A stretch of 64,000 bases of DNA from Desulfurobacterium pacificum (GTDB lineage: Bacteria; Aquificota; Aquificia; Desulfurobacteriales; Desulfurobacteriaceae). Location of the stretch: positions 372,001-436,000 of the forward strand of contig NZ_FXUB01000001.1 in the NCBI RefSeq assembly GCF_900182835.1, given 5' to 3'. Of this stretch, positions 31,783 through 41,123 are shown piece by piece (the stretch's first letter is position 1; the number at the start of each line of letters is the position of its first letter). The translations under genes and the position numbers were made by a program. The notes under the pieces are model-generated. The model worked only from the letters and a program-made list of their open reading frames with translations. It had not been told where the DNA came from and made no database searches.

Positions 31783-34398
31783 ATGATAAATACAATACTT
31801 ACGAAAATCATAGGCAGCAAGAACGAAAGAGAAATAAAAAAACTAAAGCCTTTAGTTGAAAAGATAAACGCCCTTGAACCGGAATTTGAAAAGAAAAGCA
31901 AGGAAGAATTACAGGCTTTAACTGCAAAGTGGAAAGAGGAGCTTGCAAAGATAGAAAAGGACGAAGACAAGTTTAAGTACATGGACAAAATCCTCCCAGA
32001 AGCTTTTGCAGCCGTCAGAGAAGCAGCAAAAAGAACGTTAGGAATGAGGCACTACGACGTCCAGCTCATAGGCGGTATCGTTCTCCATCAAGGCAAAATC
32101 GCAGAAATGAAAACAGGTGAGGGTAAAACGCTTGTCGCAACGCTCCCTGTTTACTTAAACGCTCTCGCAGGGAAAGGCGTTCACGTTGTAACGGTAAACG
32201 ACTACTTGGCAAAAAGAGACGCCGAATGGATGGGACCAGTCTACAACTACCTTGGAATTACCGTCGGATACCTCCAAAACCAGATGGAAAACCCTCAACG
32301 AAAAGAGATGTACGCGAGAGACGTAACCTACGGAACAAACTCTGAGTTTGGTTTTGATTATTTAAGAGACAACATGGCGTTTTCAAAAGAGGAAAAAGTT
32401 CAAAGAGAACTCTTTTACGCAATAGTTGACGAAGCAGACTCAATCCTCATAGACGAAGCGAGAACTCCACTAATCATTTCAGGACCTTCAGAAGAAAATG
32501 TTGACGTTTACTACATAGCAGATACGTTAGTCCAAACGCTCAAAAAAGACGTTGACTTTAAAGTTGATGAAAAGACAAAAACAGCCACACTTACAGACGA
32601 AGGCATCAAAAAGCTTGAAAAGATGATAGCCGAAATGTCGGGAACGAAAGACTTTAACCTCTACGACCCCAACTTCTCCGACCTTCTGCACGCAATAATC
32701 CAGTCAATCAGGGCACACCACTTATTCAAAAAAGACGTTGACTACGTAGTCCAGTACGACCCGAAAGAGAGAAAGAAAAAAGTCATAATCGTTGACGAGT
32801 TCACAGGAAGGATAATGCCCGGAAGGCGCTGGAGTGACGGTCTCCACCAGGCAGTAGAAGCAAAGGAAGGACTTGACGTAGAAGCAGAAAACCAAACCCT
32901 TGCGACAATTACGCTCCAGAACTACTTCCGCCTCTACAAGAAGCTCGCAGGAATGACAGGAACAGCAGAAACAGAAGCTGCAGAGCTCAAAGAGATTTAC
33001 GGACTTGACGTTGTGGTAATTCCAACGAACAAACCGGTAATTAGAAAAGACCACCCAGATTTAATATTCAAAACGATGAAGGCAAAGTACAACGCCGTTG
33101 TTAAAGAGATAGAGAAAAACTACAAAATCGGAAGACCTGTCTTAGTTGGAACAAACTCTATTGAAGCTTCAGAATACCTGTCAAAACTGCTGAAAAGGAA
33201 AGGAATTCCCCACCAGGTCCTCAACGCAAAACATCACGAAAAGGAAGCAGAAATAGTAGCTCAGGCTGGAAGGTTGGGTGCAGTAACAATCGCCACAAAC
33301 ATGGCAGGAAGGGGAACGGACATCCTTTTAGGTGGGAACCCCGAATTTATGGCTAAGAAGGAATTGGAGAAAAAAGGAATAACGCCTGAAAAGGTCGGCG
33401 AAGAAAAGTATCAGGAAATCTACAGAGAAACTCTTGAAAAGTACAAAAAGCTTACAGAGGAAGAGAAAAAGAAAGTTATTGAACTTGGCGGTTTGTACAT
33501 AATCGGAACAGAAAGAAACGAATCAAGACGTATAGACAACCAGCTCAGAGGTAGGGCTGGAAGGCAAGGAGACCCGGGAGAGTCAAGATTTTTCCTCTCT
33601 CTTGAAGACAACCTGCTTAGACTCTTTGGTTCTGACAAGGTAAAGAAAATGATGGAAATGATGAACATACCTGAAGACGAACCAATAGAACACAAGATGG
33701 TTTCCAAAGCCCTTGAAACTGCACAGAGGAGAGTGGAAGAACAGAACTTCCAGATAAGAAAGAGACTCCTTGAGTACGATGAGGTTTACAACATTCAGAG
33801 AAAAGTAATATACGAACAGAGAAACAAAATACTTGAAGGAGAGAACTTTAAGGAAGAAATTCTTACCTTCTTTGAAAACGTTGCATGGGAAATGGTTGAT
33901 ACTTTCGCTCCAGAGAATATTCTGCCCGATGAGTGGGATCTGAAGAAACTAAAAGAGATATTAAAGCAGCGGTTCGGCTTTGAATTTGAAATTCCTGATA
34001 CCTACGAAAAGCTAATGGAAATGGAAGTTGAAGGTGCTTTCAGCGATAGAGAGAAATTAGCCAAAATAATCTACAACAGGTTAGTTAAAGAACACCAGAA
34101 GATGGAGGAACTCTTAGGCGAAGAACAGATGAGAGAAATTGAAAGGATGGTTCTACTCCAAAGCCTTGACCACTACTGGAGACAGCACCTTAAAGCCTTA
34201 GACCACATTAAAGAAAGTATAGGCTGGAGAGGGTACGGACAGAGAGACCCTGTTGTTGAATTTAAGAAAGAAGCTTTCAGGTTATTTGAAGAGCTGATAT
34301 CAAACATTGAAAACGGAACAGTTGACGGACTCTTCAACTATTACAGATTCCTCCAGAGTCAACTTCAGCAGGAACAGTTAGCTGCGAGGGGAGAATAG
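31783..34398 (+). CDS. secA: Preprotein translocase ATPase SecA
   Basis: This 871-residue motor drives proteins through SecYEG. It has Walker A MKTGEGKTLVA (about 106-116), DEAD-like VDEADSILIDEARTPLIISG (about 212-231), the SF2 motifs TNMAGRGTDILLGG (about 506-519), RGRAGRQGDPG and the helical-scaffold region. The C-terminus ends in QLQQEQLAARGE with no CXCX8CH zinc-binding tail, so the SecB-binding zinc finger is absent. Its SD GGGGAGGT can be hidden by the end of the upstream SecM-like gene, predicting secretion-dependent control. Confidence 0.98.
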   Translation: MINTILTKIIGSKNEREIKKLKPLVEKINALEPEFEKKSKEELQALTAKWKEELAKIEKDEDKFKYMDKILPEAFAAVREAAKRTLGMRHYDVQLIGGIVLHQGKIAEMKTGEGKTLVATLPVYLNALAGKGVHVVTVNDYLAKRDAEWMGPVYNYLGITVGYLQNQMENPQRKEMYARDVTYGTNSEFGFDYLRDNMAFSKEEKVQRELFYAIVDEADSILIDEARTPLIISGPSEENVDVYYIADTLVQTLKKDVDFKVDEKTKTATLTDEGIKKLEKMIAEMSGTKDFNLYDPNFSDLLHAIIQSIRAHHLFKKDVDYVVQYDPKERKKKVIIVDEFTGRIMPGRRWSDGLHQAVEAKEGLDVEAENQTLATITLQNYFRLYKKLAGMTGTAETEAAELKEIYGLDVVVIPTNKPVIRKDHPDLIFKTMKAKYNAVVKEIEKNYKIGRPVLVGTNSIEASEYLSKLLKRKGIPHQVLNAKHHEKEAEIVAQAGRLGAVTIATNMAGRGTDILLGGNPEFMAKKELEKKGITPEKVGEEKYQEIYRETLEKYKKLTEEEKKKVIELGGLYIIGTERNESRRIDNQLRGRAGRQGDPGESRFFLSLEDNLLRLFGSDKVKKMMEMMNIPEDEPIEHKMVSKALETAQRRVEEQNFQIRKRLLEYDEVYNIQRKVIYEQRNKILEGENFKEEILTFFENVAWEMVDTFAPENILPDEWDLKKLKEILKQRFGFEFEIPDTYEKLMEMEVEGAFSDREKLAKIIYNRLVKEHQKMEELLGEEQMREIERMVLLQSLDHYWRQHLKALDHIKESIGWRGYGQRDPVVEFKKEAFRLFEELISNIENGTVDGLFNYYRFLQSQLQQEQLAARGE

Positions 34399-34413
34399 TT
34401 CTCCCTTCGCTTT
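34384..34413 (+). terminator. Hairpin at the end of secA with the stop codon as its loop
   Basis: GCGAGGGGAGAA (34384-34395) pairs with TTCTCCCTTCGC (34399-34410) with one G-U, and the 3-nt loop is the TAG stop of secA. TTT follows, a weak T-run. It lies 2 bp before the convergent lptB stop. Confidence 0.6.
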
Positions 34414-35152
34414 ACAACTCAAACTGTTCGCCTAAATAAACCTTTCTGACTATTTCCTGATTTGCAACTTCTTCAGGAGTTCCAGAAGCTATCACTTTAC
34501 CGTGACCAATTATGTAAGCTCTGTCTATTATCCTTAAAGTTTCTCTAACGTTGTGGTCCGTAATGAGAATACCGATGTTCATCTCTTTTAGCTCTTTTAT
34601 AAGCCCCTGAATCTCGTAAACTGCTATGGGGTCAATACCTGCAAAAGGTTCATCAAGGAGGAGAAACTTTGGGTCTATACTCAAAGCTCTTGCTATTTCC
34701 AGCCTTCTCCTCTCTCCTCCCGAAAGTGAGTTGGCTTTCTGTTTTCTCAAATCGGCTATACCAAAGCGTTCAAGCAGAAAATCTGTTTTCTCCTTAATCT
34801 CCTTTTCGGACAAGCCGTGCATTTCCAAAACCGCTTTAATATTTTCTTCTACTGTAAGTTTTCTAAAGATAGAAGGTTCTTGTGGAAGGTAGGATATACC
34901 TTTCTGCGCCCTCACGTACGTAGGTTCATCTGTAAGGTCAACTTCACCTAAAAGTACTCTGCCACCATCAGGTTTCACTATTCCAACGATGCAATAGAAG
35001 GTAGTTGTCTTTCCAGCACCGTTAGGACCTAAAAGTCCTACAACTTCTCCCTCTTTCACTTCAACGGTTACTCCGTCAACGACCTTTCTTTTGTTGTATA
35101 TTTTGGTTATCTTTTCCGCTCTTAGAAGATTCAAGTCCAATGGCTTGCTCAC
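34412..35152 (-). CDS. lptB: LPS export ABC transporter ATPase LptB
   Basis: This 246-residue ATPase has Walker [10 protein letters not shown] (about 39-47), Q-loop [13 protein letters not shown] signature [15 protein letters not shown] (about 143-157) and Walker [14 protein letters not shown] (about 163-175). With LptFG it pulls LPS from the inner membrane. It starts at GTG 35152 with AGGAGA 5 nt upstream and overlaps lptA by 77 bp. The order kdsC-lptC-lptA-lptB is the standard Lpt operon. Confidence 0.95.
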   Translation of the reverse strand: MSKPLDLNLLRAEKITKIYNKRKVVDGVTVEVKEGEVVGLLGPNGAGKTTTFYCIVGIVKPDGGRVLLGEVDLTDEPTYVRAQKGISYLPQEPSIFRKLTVEENIKAVLEMHGLSEKEIKEKTDFLLERFGIADLRKQKANSLSGGERRRLEIARALSIDPKFLLLDEPFAGIDPIAVYEIQGLIKELKEMNIGILITDHNVRETLRIIDRAYIIGHGKVIASGTPEEVANQEIVRKVYLGEQFEL

Positions 35153-35618
35153 TTTTCTCTCCTGGATAGATGACTGTTTTTACTCTCTGCTTAATACCTT
35201 CAACAATTACTCTGCCATCTTTATAGGCAATTATCTTGTCACCTACTATAACGTTCTTGCCCTGTTTAAGTTTAGCGTTACCTAATAAAACAGCTTTTTC
35301 CTGTGCAGGATAGTAATAGAGAGTATTGCACCAACCTTCCCCCCTTGGGTCAACTATGTGAACGTTTCCTATGACTTCTATTTTCTCTATATACTTCCCT
35401 GTCTTGTCAAAGAAGACCAAAAGCTTATCTCCCGTCATTACAGTTTTTCCCCTTTGGGCAACAACGTGCCCGATGTAAGTGGCAACCTTTTTCTGGTCAT
35501 CATAGGTAAGTTTCCTTGCTTCTATAACTAAAGGAAGGTTTTGCTGAGGAGAAGGTTGAGAAGCTGCAGCGTAAAGGGGAATAAGGAATAAAGCAACCAA
35601 GATAGCTATTTTTTTCAT
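35076..35618 (-). CDS. lptA: Periplasmic LPS transport protein LptA
   Basis: This 180-residue protein has a signal peptide ([20 protein letters not shown]) and the OstA beta-jellyroll (about 25-165), with [29 protein letters not shown] and repeating strand-turn units such as [18 protein letters not shown]. It forms the periplasmic bridge between LptC and LptD. It starts in an ATGA overlap with lptC, and its 3' end overlaps lptB. Confidence 0.9.
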   Translation of the reverse strand: MKKIAILVALFLIPLYAAASQPSPQQNLPLVIEARKLTYDDQKKVATYIGHVVAQRGKTVMTGDKLLVFFDKTGKYIEKIEVIGNVHIVDPRGEGWCNTLYYYPAQEKAVLLGNAKLKQGKNVIVGDKIIAYKDGRVIVEGIKQRVKTVIYPGEKSEQAIGLESSKSGKDNQNIQQKKGR

Positions 35619-36151
35619 CTTTTCACCTCTCTAAAAACCGATTTAACGTTGTTAGATATTGTAATTTTTTTCTCTCTCAGGTTAAGAGTGCAAATTTTAC
35701 CAGTAATGGAGTTTGCTCCTTTGAGGAGGATTTTGCAGCCACAATCGGTTTTAAATAAAGCAGAATCAACGTAATAGACTCCACAGGGACTTTCTGCAGT
35801 AAGGTTGTCGGTTTGAAGAAGTACATGCTTGAGTTCTATCCTTTTTTCTTTCCTGAAGTAAAGAGCAGAAGGCGATTTAATCGTTATGGGAGGTTGGTGT
35901 TTGAGGAGAATGAGAAGGCGGGGATTTTTAAGGAAAATAACGTTATCTCCTTTAAACTCGGCTTCTGGAGCCGTAAGTTCCCACTCTATTTTTTCTTTTG
36001 ATTCCAACCTAAACTGTTTTATTACCTGCTTCCTATGAGTTTCAACCTTTATCTTTTCAGGAGGAGATTCTCTACCCGCTATAAAAACAATTAGAGGAAT
36101 AAAAGCTACAACTGCTATAACAATGGCAATCCTATAAAGGTTCTTCCTCAC
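35615..36151 (-). CDS. lptC: LPS export protein LptC
   Basis: This 178-residue protein has an N-terminal membrane anchor (YRIAIVIAVVAFIPLIVFIAG, about 6-26) and a jellyroll domain like LptA (KQFRLESKEKIEWELTAPEAEFKGD, then strand repeats). It accepts LPS from LptBFG. It starts at GTG 36151, overlapping the kdsC TAG by one base, and overlaps lptA by ATGA. Sequence identity of LptC proteins is low, so the call relies on fold and operon. Confidence 0.85.
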   Translation of the reverse strand: MRKNLYRIAIVIAVVAFIPLIVFIAGRESPPEKIKVETHRKQVIKQFRLESKEKIEWELTAPEAEFKGDNVIFLKNPRLLILLKHQPPITIKSPSALYFRKEKRIELKHVLLQTDNLTAESPCGVYYVDSALFKTDCGCKILLKGANSITGKICTLNLREKKITISNNVKSVFREVKR

Positions 36152-36621
36152 TACTGTTTCCCGTTTAGAGAAAGAATGTAATCAATAAACTCTCTCACAG
36201 CTCCTCTACCACCTTCTCTTTTAGAAACGAAATTTACAACCTCTTTCACTTCTTCAACAGCATCAATAGGAGCAGCTGAAAATCCCACACTTTTAAGAAT
36301 AGGAATATCAGGGATATCATCCCCCATAGCAGCCACTTCTTCAAACGAAATTTTCATCTCATTACACAATTTCTCCAACACTTCCAACTTATTGGAAACT
36401 CCCTGAAAAACTTTACTGACTCCCAACTCTTCACACCTTTTCTCAACCGCTTTTGACCGCCTGCCAGAAATAATCGCCACTTCTACGTTAGAAGATAATG
36501 CCCTTTTTATAGCATAACCATCTTTAACGTTAAAACCTTTATACTCATTCCCAAAGTTATCGTAAAAAACAGTTCCGTCGGTCAAAACACCATCAACGTC
36601 CAAAACAATAAGCTTTATCAA
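36151..36621 (-). CDS. kdsC: Kdo-8-phosphate phosphatase KdsC
   Basis: This 156-residue C0-type HAD phosphatase has the nucleophile motif LDVDGVLTDG (7-16), Thr/Ser motif IISGRRS (about 49-55), Lys in the NKLEVL segment and the Asp pair AAMGDDIPDI (about 98-107). It dephosphorylates Kdo-8-P made by KdsA (23 kb). It is the first gene of the kdsC-lptC-lptA-lptB unit. Confidence 0.93.
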   Translation of the reverse strand: MIKLIVLDVDGVLTDGTVFYDNFGNEYKGFNVKDGYAIKRALSSNVEVAIISGRRSKAVEKRCEELGVSKVFQGVSNKLEVLEKLCNEMKISFEEVAAMGDDIPDIPILKSVGFSAAPIDAVEEVKEVVNFVSKREGGRGAVREFIDYILSLNGKQ

Positions 36622-36658
36622 GATGAACCTCCCAAACGTCAGGTTTATTATAGCGCCT

Positions 36659-36690
36659 TGAAATAGAAAAAGCCGCCTTTAAGGCGGCTT
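36659..36690 (-). terminator. Terminator downstream of the cytochrome c peroxidase gene
   Basis: AAGCCGCC and GGCGGCTT (36670-36690) form a stem around TTTAA. On the minus strand it is followed by TTTTTCTATTTC, a strong T-run, placing it 34 bp beyond the stop of the peroxidase gene and just before the kdsC start. Confidence 0.88.
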
Positions 36691-36723
36691 CAAAAGAAGT
36701 TAAACCAAAACGATTTTCACAAA

Positions 36724-37899
36724 TTACGGAAGTTGCGGAACAGTTCTCGCTTCAAGAGGTACTTCACCTGTAAGAGATTCAAGAAAAGCTTTTATTTTCT
36801 CAACATCACTATCTGAAAGCGTCTTTCCTAACTCTTGCTGCGCCATTCTCTTTATAGCTTCTCCAAGCGTTTTGGCAGAACCATCGTGGAAGTAAGGAGC
36901 AGTTACCGCTACGTTGAGAAGCTGAGGTGTTCTGAACTTATACTTATCCGCTGGATTTTTCGTTACTCTGTATCTTCCTGTATCGTCGTTAGACTTGAAC
37001 CTATGGAACATTCCATCGGAAAGAACCGGACCGTTATGGCAGGCTATACAACCGTACTTAACAAAAAGTTTCATACCTTCTTTTTGAACAGGAGTAAGGG
37101 CATTGTCATCCCCCAAGAGATACCTCTGGAAAGGAGAATTTGGAGTGTTTAACGTCCTTTCAAAAGCAGCTATGGCTTTAACAACGTTTTCAAACGTTAC
37201 AGGGTCTTTTTCGTTTGGAAAAGCTTCTTTGAAGAGTTTGACGTAGGTGGGGATTTTTTTAAGCCTTTCTACAACCAACTCCGGAGTTGAATTCATCTCA
37301 ACGTGAGCCTGAAGTGGACCTTTAGCCTGCTCTTCTAACGTAGGCGCTCTACCGTCCCAGAACTGAACTCTCAGAAAGCCGGAGTTAAGAGTTGTAGGAG
37401 CGTTTCTGCCACCTGTTCTCCAATGGTCACCGCGGGAAGATTTGAGGTTATCATCGCCTCCTATAGCCAAGTTGTGACACGTGTTACAGGAAATCAAATT
37501 ACTTCTTGAAAGCCTTGGGTCGTAATAGAGCATCTTACCTAACTTTACCTTAACAGGAGTTAAAGAGTTATCCTTAGGAATCGGAGGTAAAGCAGGTAAA
37601 GGCGTAAAGAATTTCCTGAAATCTTGAGTTCCTTTAGTAATAGCTGCAGTTCTCACCGGTTTAGAAAAGAGTTCTCTTGCTGCTATTCCAAAAGCAAGTT
37701 GTGAAGGCATTCTTCCTTCTTTTACTTTCTTTTTGGCAGCAGAAAGTAACTCTTTAGGTGTTCTGAACTTAGCAAGAAGTTGTTCCTTTGAAGGAGCAAT
37801 CTTACCGTGACAGTTGGAACAGGTAGTTTCCCAAACACCTGCAGAAGCAAAAGTTGCTCCCATTAAGGTTAAAGTCATAGCTACTAAAAACTTCCTCAT
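36724..37899 (-). CDS. Three-heme cytochrome c peroxidase
   Basis: This 391-residue exported protein has a signal peptide (residues 1-20) and three CXXCH heme motifs: CSNCH at 27-31 in an extra N-terminal domain, CNTCH at 138-142 and CIACH at 284-288 in the standard di-heme CcpA/MauG-type core (LGKMLYYDPRLSRSN, WDGRAPTLEEQAKGP). Peroxidases of this type reduce hydrogen peroxide in the periplasm with electrons from c-type cytochromes. The added heme likely serves as electron entry, as in other tri-heme members. A terminator and own promoter make it a single unit. Confidence 0.9.
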   Translation of the reverse strand: MRKFLVAMTLTLMGATFASAGVWETTCSNCHGKIAPSKEQLLAKFRTPKELLSAAKKKVKEGRMPSQLAFGIAARELFSKPVRTAAITKGTQDFRKFFTPLPALPPIPKDNSLTPVKVKLGKMLYYDPRLSRSNLISCNTCHNLAIGGDDNLKSSRGDHWRTGGRNAPTTLNSGFLRVQFWDGRAPTLEEQAKGPLQAHVEMNSTPELVVERLKKIPTYVKLFKEAFPNEKDPVTFENVVKAIAAFERTLNTPNSPFQRYLLGDDNALTPVQKEGMKLFVKYGCIACHNGPVLSDGMFHRFKSNDDTGRYRVTKNPADKYKFRTPQLLNVAVTAPYFHDGSAKTLGEAIKRMAQQELGKTLSDSDVEKIKAFLESLTGEVPLEARTVPQLP

Positions 37900-37930
37900 A
37901 CTCCCTCCTTCCTATCAGTATTTGGATAAA

Positions 37931-37958
37931 AATATAGGTAATTGCAAATAATTTTCAA
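37931..37958 (-). promoter_or_regulatory. Sigma-70 promoter of the cytochrome c peroxidase gene
   Basis: On the minus strand TTGAAA (37953-37958) and TATATT (37931-37936) are 16 bp apart, with the AAGGAGGGAG ribosome site and ATG 37899 downstream. Confidence 0.6.
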
Positions 37959-38010
37959 CTAAACGGGGTATTTGTTAAAATAACAACGCACAAAAAGCCG
38001 GCGAGAAGAT

Positions 38011-39210
38011 ATGAAAGAGAACAAATTCCTATCAAGAAGGAACTTTCTTAAACTTTTAACAGCAGGAAGTATTGTTGGTATACCTTTAGAGGCTGAAGCG
38101 TCCAGATATCCAATAATAAAAAGAATTAGATACTCCTCCACAATAGAGAGAACTCGCATCGTTTTTGACTGCTCAGGAAAAGTTGAGAAAAATTGGATAA
38201 AAACACATCTCAAAGGAAACGTACTCTGGATTACGGTCAAGAATACAAGAACCAACTATATGAAGAGAAAACTTAGAAGTAATTTAGTAAAAGAGGTAAA
38301 AGTCTATCCAATAAACAGGCACCTGAGCAGAATAAAAATAGTTATGAAAGAACCTCACAAGTTTAAGATATTCGCTTTAAAAGCACACTGCGGAAGACCT
38401 TTCAGGTTAGTCGTAGATGTACTTCCTGACTTTTTGACTACCTCCTGCCCCATTAGACATTATCAGAAAAGAATAGTAGTTATTGACCCAGGGCATGGAG
38501 GCAAAGACCCTGGAGCTATTTGGCCCATACACTCTTCACACCCGATAATAAAGGAAAAGAACATAACCCTTGCTATCTCTTTAAGAGTAAGAAGAATTTT
38601 GAGACAGTATCCAAACATAAAAGTAGTAATGACACGAACGAGAGACGTTTACGTACCTCTTCTAAAAAGAGCCGAAATAGCTGCTAAAGCCTGCGCAGAT
38701 GCTTTTGTAAGTATCCATGCAGATTCCATGCCTAACTTTCCCAACTGGAGTGGAGTTACCGTATTCAAAGCATCACCAAAATTATTTGCACAGGCAAAAT
38801 TAATGGCAAGAGAAGTGGCGAAAAAAGTAAGGCTATGTAACGACGTAATGTGCTGGAGTATAAGTCCCTTACTTCTCAATATGTCAACTACAGTAACTTT
38901 TGTAGAGAGCAGCAGATTAGCAGAAGCAATAGTAAAAAGTTTGAAAGCTCACGTTAACGATGACCTCATAAACGGCATCAAAGATATGCAAAGAAATATT
39001 GTAGTTTTGAAAACTCCCGGTAGACCTGCAGTACTCATAGAAACAGGCTTTATAACCAACCGACTTGATAGGAAAAGGCTGGTACAGGGTTGGTATCAAG
39101 AAGAAATAGCAAGAGGGATAGCAAAGGGAATCGTAAACTACTTCCACTCTATGGATAAGGTAGCTTATGAGTCGTTTCCTGAAGTAGAGTACGTTCTGGA
39201 GGAAAGCTAA
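38011..39210 (+). CDS. N-acetylmuramoyl-L-alanine amidase (AmiA/AmiC type), Tat-exported
   Basis: This 399-residue protein has a Tat signal SRRNFLKLL (residues 8-16), an AMIN-like domain (about 35-140: RIRYSSTIERTRIVFDCSG) and a C-terminal amidase_3 domain with zinc and catalytic motifs VIDPGHGGKDPGAI (about 154-167), a conserved Glu in IKEKNITL, DAFVSIHAD (about 231-239) and VLIETGFITN (about 345-354). It cleaves the amide between MurNAc and peptide during daughter-cell separation. The Tat motif, AMIN domain and catalytic order match AmiC. The stop overlaps the aroA start by one base. Confidence 0.9.
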   Translation: MKENKFLSRRNFLKLLTAGSIVGIPLEAEASRYPIIKRIRYSSTIERTRIVFDCSGKVEKNWIKTHLKGNVLWITVKNTRTNYMKRKLRSNLVKEVKVYPINRHLSRIKIVMKEPHKFKIFALKAHCGRPFRLVVDVLPDFLTTSCPIRHYQKRIVVIDPGHGGKDPGAIWPIHSSHPIIKEKNITLAISLRVRRILRQYPNIKVVMTRTRDVYVPLLKRAEIAAKACADAFVSIHADSMPNFPNWSGVTVFKASPKLFAQAKLMAREVAKKVRLCNDVMCWSISPLLLNMSTTVTFVESSRLAEAIVKSLKAHVNDDLINGIKDMQRNIVVLKTPGRPAVLIETGFITNRLDRKRLVQGWYQEEIARGIAKGIVNYFHSMDKVAYESFPEVEYVLEES

Positions 39211-40505
39211 TGAAATTTTCTTTCAAAGGAAAAAGCTTAAAAGGGACTCTAAGAGTTCCTTCCGATAAATCAATATCCCACAGAGCAGTAATGTTAGGTT
39301 CTCTAAACAAAGGGAAAACAATTATCAAAAATTTTCTGCGTTCGGAAGACTGCCTAAACACGCTTAAAGCATTTAAAGAATTAGGAGTTAACATAAAGGA
39401 TAACAACCAAACTGTTGAAATAGCAGGAAAAGGTAAATACGCGTTAAAAGAACCTTTTAATGTAATAGATTTGGGTAATTCCGGCACATCAATAAGGTTA
39501 ATATCTGGAATTCTATCGGGTCAACCTTTCTATTCGGTACTTACAGGAGACCAGTATTTACGCAGAAGACCTATGGATAGGATAGCAATTCCTCTGCGAC
39601 AGATGGGAGCAGAGATATATGGAAGGGAAAGCGGGAAATATCCCCCTCTAACCATTATAGGTAAAGAAAAACTTAAAGGTATAGATTATAAAAGTCCTAA
39701 AGCATCAGCACAGGTAAAGTCGTGTATCTTACTAGCAGGGCTCTTTACCGATGAACCTGTGTCCGTTACCGAACCTGCCAAGAGTAGAGACCACACAGAG
39801 AGAATGTTAAGAGCTTACGGAGTAGAGGTATTGGTTGAAGGCTTAAAAGTTTCTTTAGGAAATCACAGAGAATTAAACGCTCCAGAAATAGAAATAAACG
39901 TTCCAGCCGATATATCTTCAGCAGCCTTTTTTATGGTAGGAGCAGCTATAACCCCTAACTCCGAAGTCATTCTTAGAGATGTAATCCTTAACGAGACGAG
40001 GAAAGGCATATTAGATGTGATGGAAAGAATGAACGTTAACTTTAGCGTTGAAAACGTAAAAGTTTCTTCTGGCGAACCCATCGGAGATATAGTAGTTCAA
40101 TATTCTCCTGAATTAAAGAGCACCATAATAGAAGGTGAAGAGATTCCAAGACTTATAGATGAGATACCTATAATAGCACTACTTGCTTCTCAAGCAGAAG
40201 GAGAAACTGTAATAAGAGATGCTTCAGAACTTCGCGTCAAAGAAAGCGACAGGATTAGCTCAACCGTTGAGAACTTAAAAAATATTGGAGTAGAAGCAGA
40301 AGAATTTCCCGATGGAATGGCAATAAGAGGAAAGAGTAAAATCAAAGGTGGAAAAGTGAAATCTTACGGCGACCACAGGATTGCCATGACTTTCATAATA
40401 GCTTCACTAATATCTGAAGGCGAGATAGAAATAGATGACATTGAATGTATATCAACGTCCTATCCAGACTTTTTAAAAGACCTAAATAGTTTATTAAGTG
40501 ACTAG
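39210..40505 (+). CDS. aroA: 3-phosphoshikimate 1-carboxyvinyltransferase (EPSP synthase)
   Basis: This 431-residue enzyme joins PEP to shikimate 3-phosphate. Motifs include LRVPSDKSISHRAVML (14-29), NSGTSIRLISGIL (about 89-101), the PEP segment RRPMDRI, LRVKESDRI (about 342-350) and the final YGDHRIAMTF (about 389-398). It overlaps the amidase gene by one base and ends overlapping the convergent bioD by 12 bp. Confidence 0.96.
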   Translation: MKFSFKGKSLKGTLRVPSDKSISHRAVMLGSLNKGKTIIKNFLRSEDCLNTLKAFKELGVNIKDNNQTVEIAGKGKYALKEPFNVIDLGNSGTSIRLISGILSGQPFYSVLTGDQYLRRRPMDRIAIPLRQMGAEIYGRESGKYPPLTIIGKEKLKGIDYKSPKASAQVKSCILLAGLFTDEPVSVTEPAKSRDHTERMLRAYGVEVLVEGLKVSLGNHRELNAPEIEINVPADISSAAFFMVGAAITPNSEVILRDVILNETRKGILDVMERMNVNFSVENVKVSSGEPIGDIVVQYSPELKSTIIEGEEIPRLIDEIPIIALLASQAEGETVIRDASELRVKESDRISSTVENLKNIGVEAEEFPDGMAIRGKSKIKGGKVKSYGDHRIAMTFIIASLISEGEIEIDDIECISTSYPDFLKDLNSLLSD

Positions 40506-41123
40506 AGAAAACGCCTTCAGACAATTATAAGAATCAGCAGGATTCCTGAAGGGAACAACCGAAATATCGGGAAGTAGTTTCTTCAAAGAGTGTAAATTTG
40601 TCTTTACGCTTTCATCAAACTCACCTATCATGTTAAGGACAATACCTCTTACCTTTACACCTTCAACTTGACAGGCTTTAACTGTAAGCAAAGTGTGGTT
40701 CAAGACTCCTAACTTATTTAAGGCAACTATAATAACTTCCATATTTAGTGTTTTGGCTAAATCTAAAAAGGTAAAACTCCAAGTAATGGGAACCAATATT
40801 CCACCAGCGCCTTCAAAGAAAACGATATCATACTTTTCAGAAATTTCCCTTGCTTTACCTACTATTTTATCTACAGATATTTTGACTCCTTCAATGTCTG
40901 CTGCAACGGCAGGGGCAAGGGGATTTTTAAAGGCGTATATAGGTAACAAATCCTGCCCTGAAGCTTCTGAAAGCTTTTTGGCGTCTTCACAATCTGGATC
41001 ACAGCCCGTTTCAACAATTTTATAAGCTACTGCATTGATGTTTTTCTCTCTAAGGAACGAAACCAACGATGAAGTTACAAACGTTTTACCAACTCCTGTA
41101 TCGGTTCCTGTAACTAAAAACAT
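40494..41123 (-). CDS. bioD: Dethiobiotin synthetase
   Basis: This 209-residue ligase has the P-loop VTGTDTGVGKTF (about 4-15), the DAPA-binding KIVETGCDP (about 37-45) and FEGAGGILVPI (about 98-108). It closes the ureido ring in biotin synthesis. ATG 41123 shares bases with the stop of the FliT-like gene (TGATG), so bioD is translated from the flagellar operon; other biotin genes are not here. The 3' end overlaps aroA by 12 bp. Confidence 0.92.
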   Translation of the reverse strand: MFLVTGTDTGVGKTFVTSSLVSFLREKNINAVAYKIVETGCDPDCEDAKKLSEASGQDLLPIYAFKNPLAPAVAADIEGVKISVDKIVGKAREISEKYDIVFFEGAGGILVPITWSFTFLDLAKTLNMEVIIVALNKLGVLNHTLLTVKACQVEGVKVRGIVLNMIGEFDESVKTNLHSLKKLLPDISVVPFRNPADSYNCLKAFSLVT

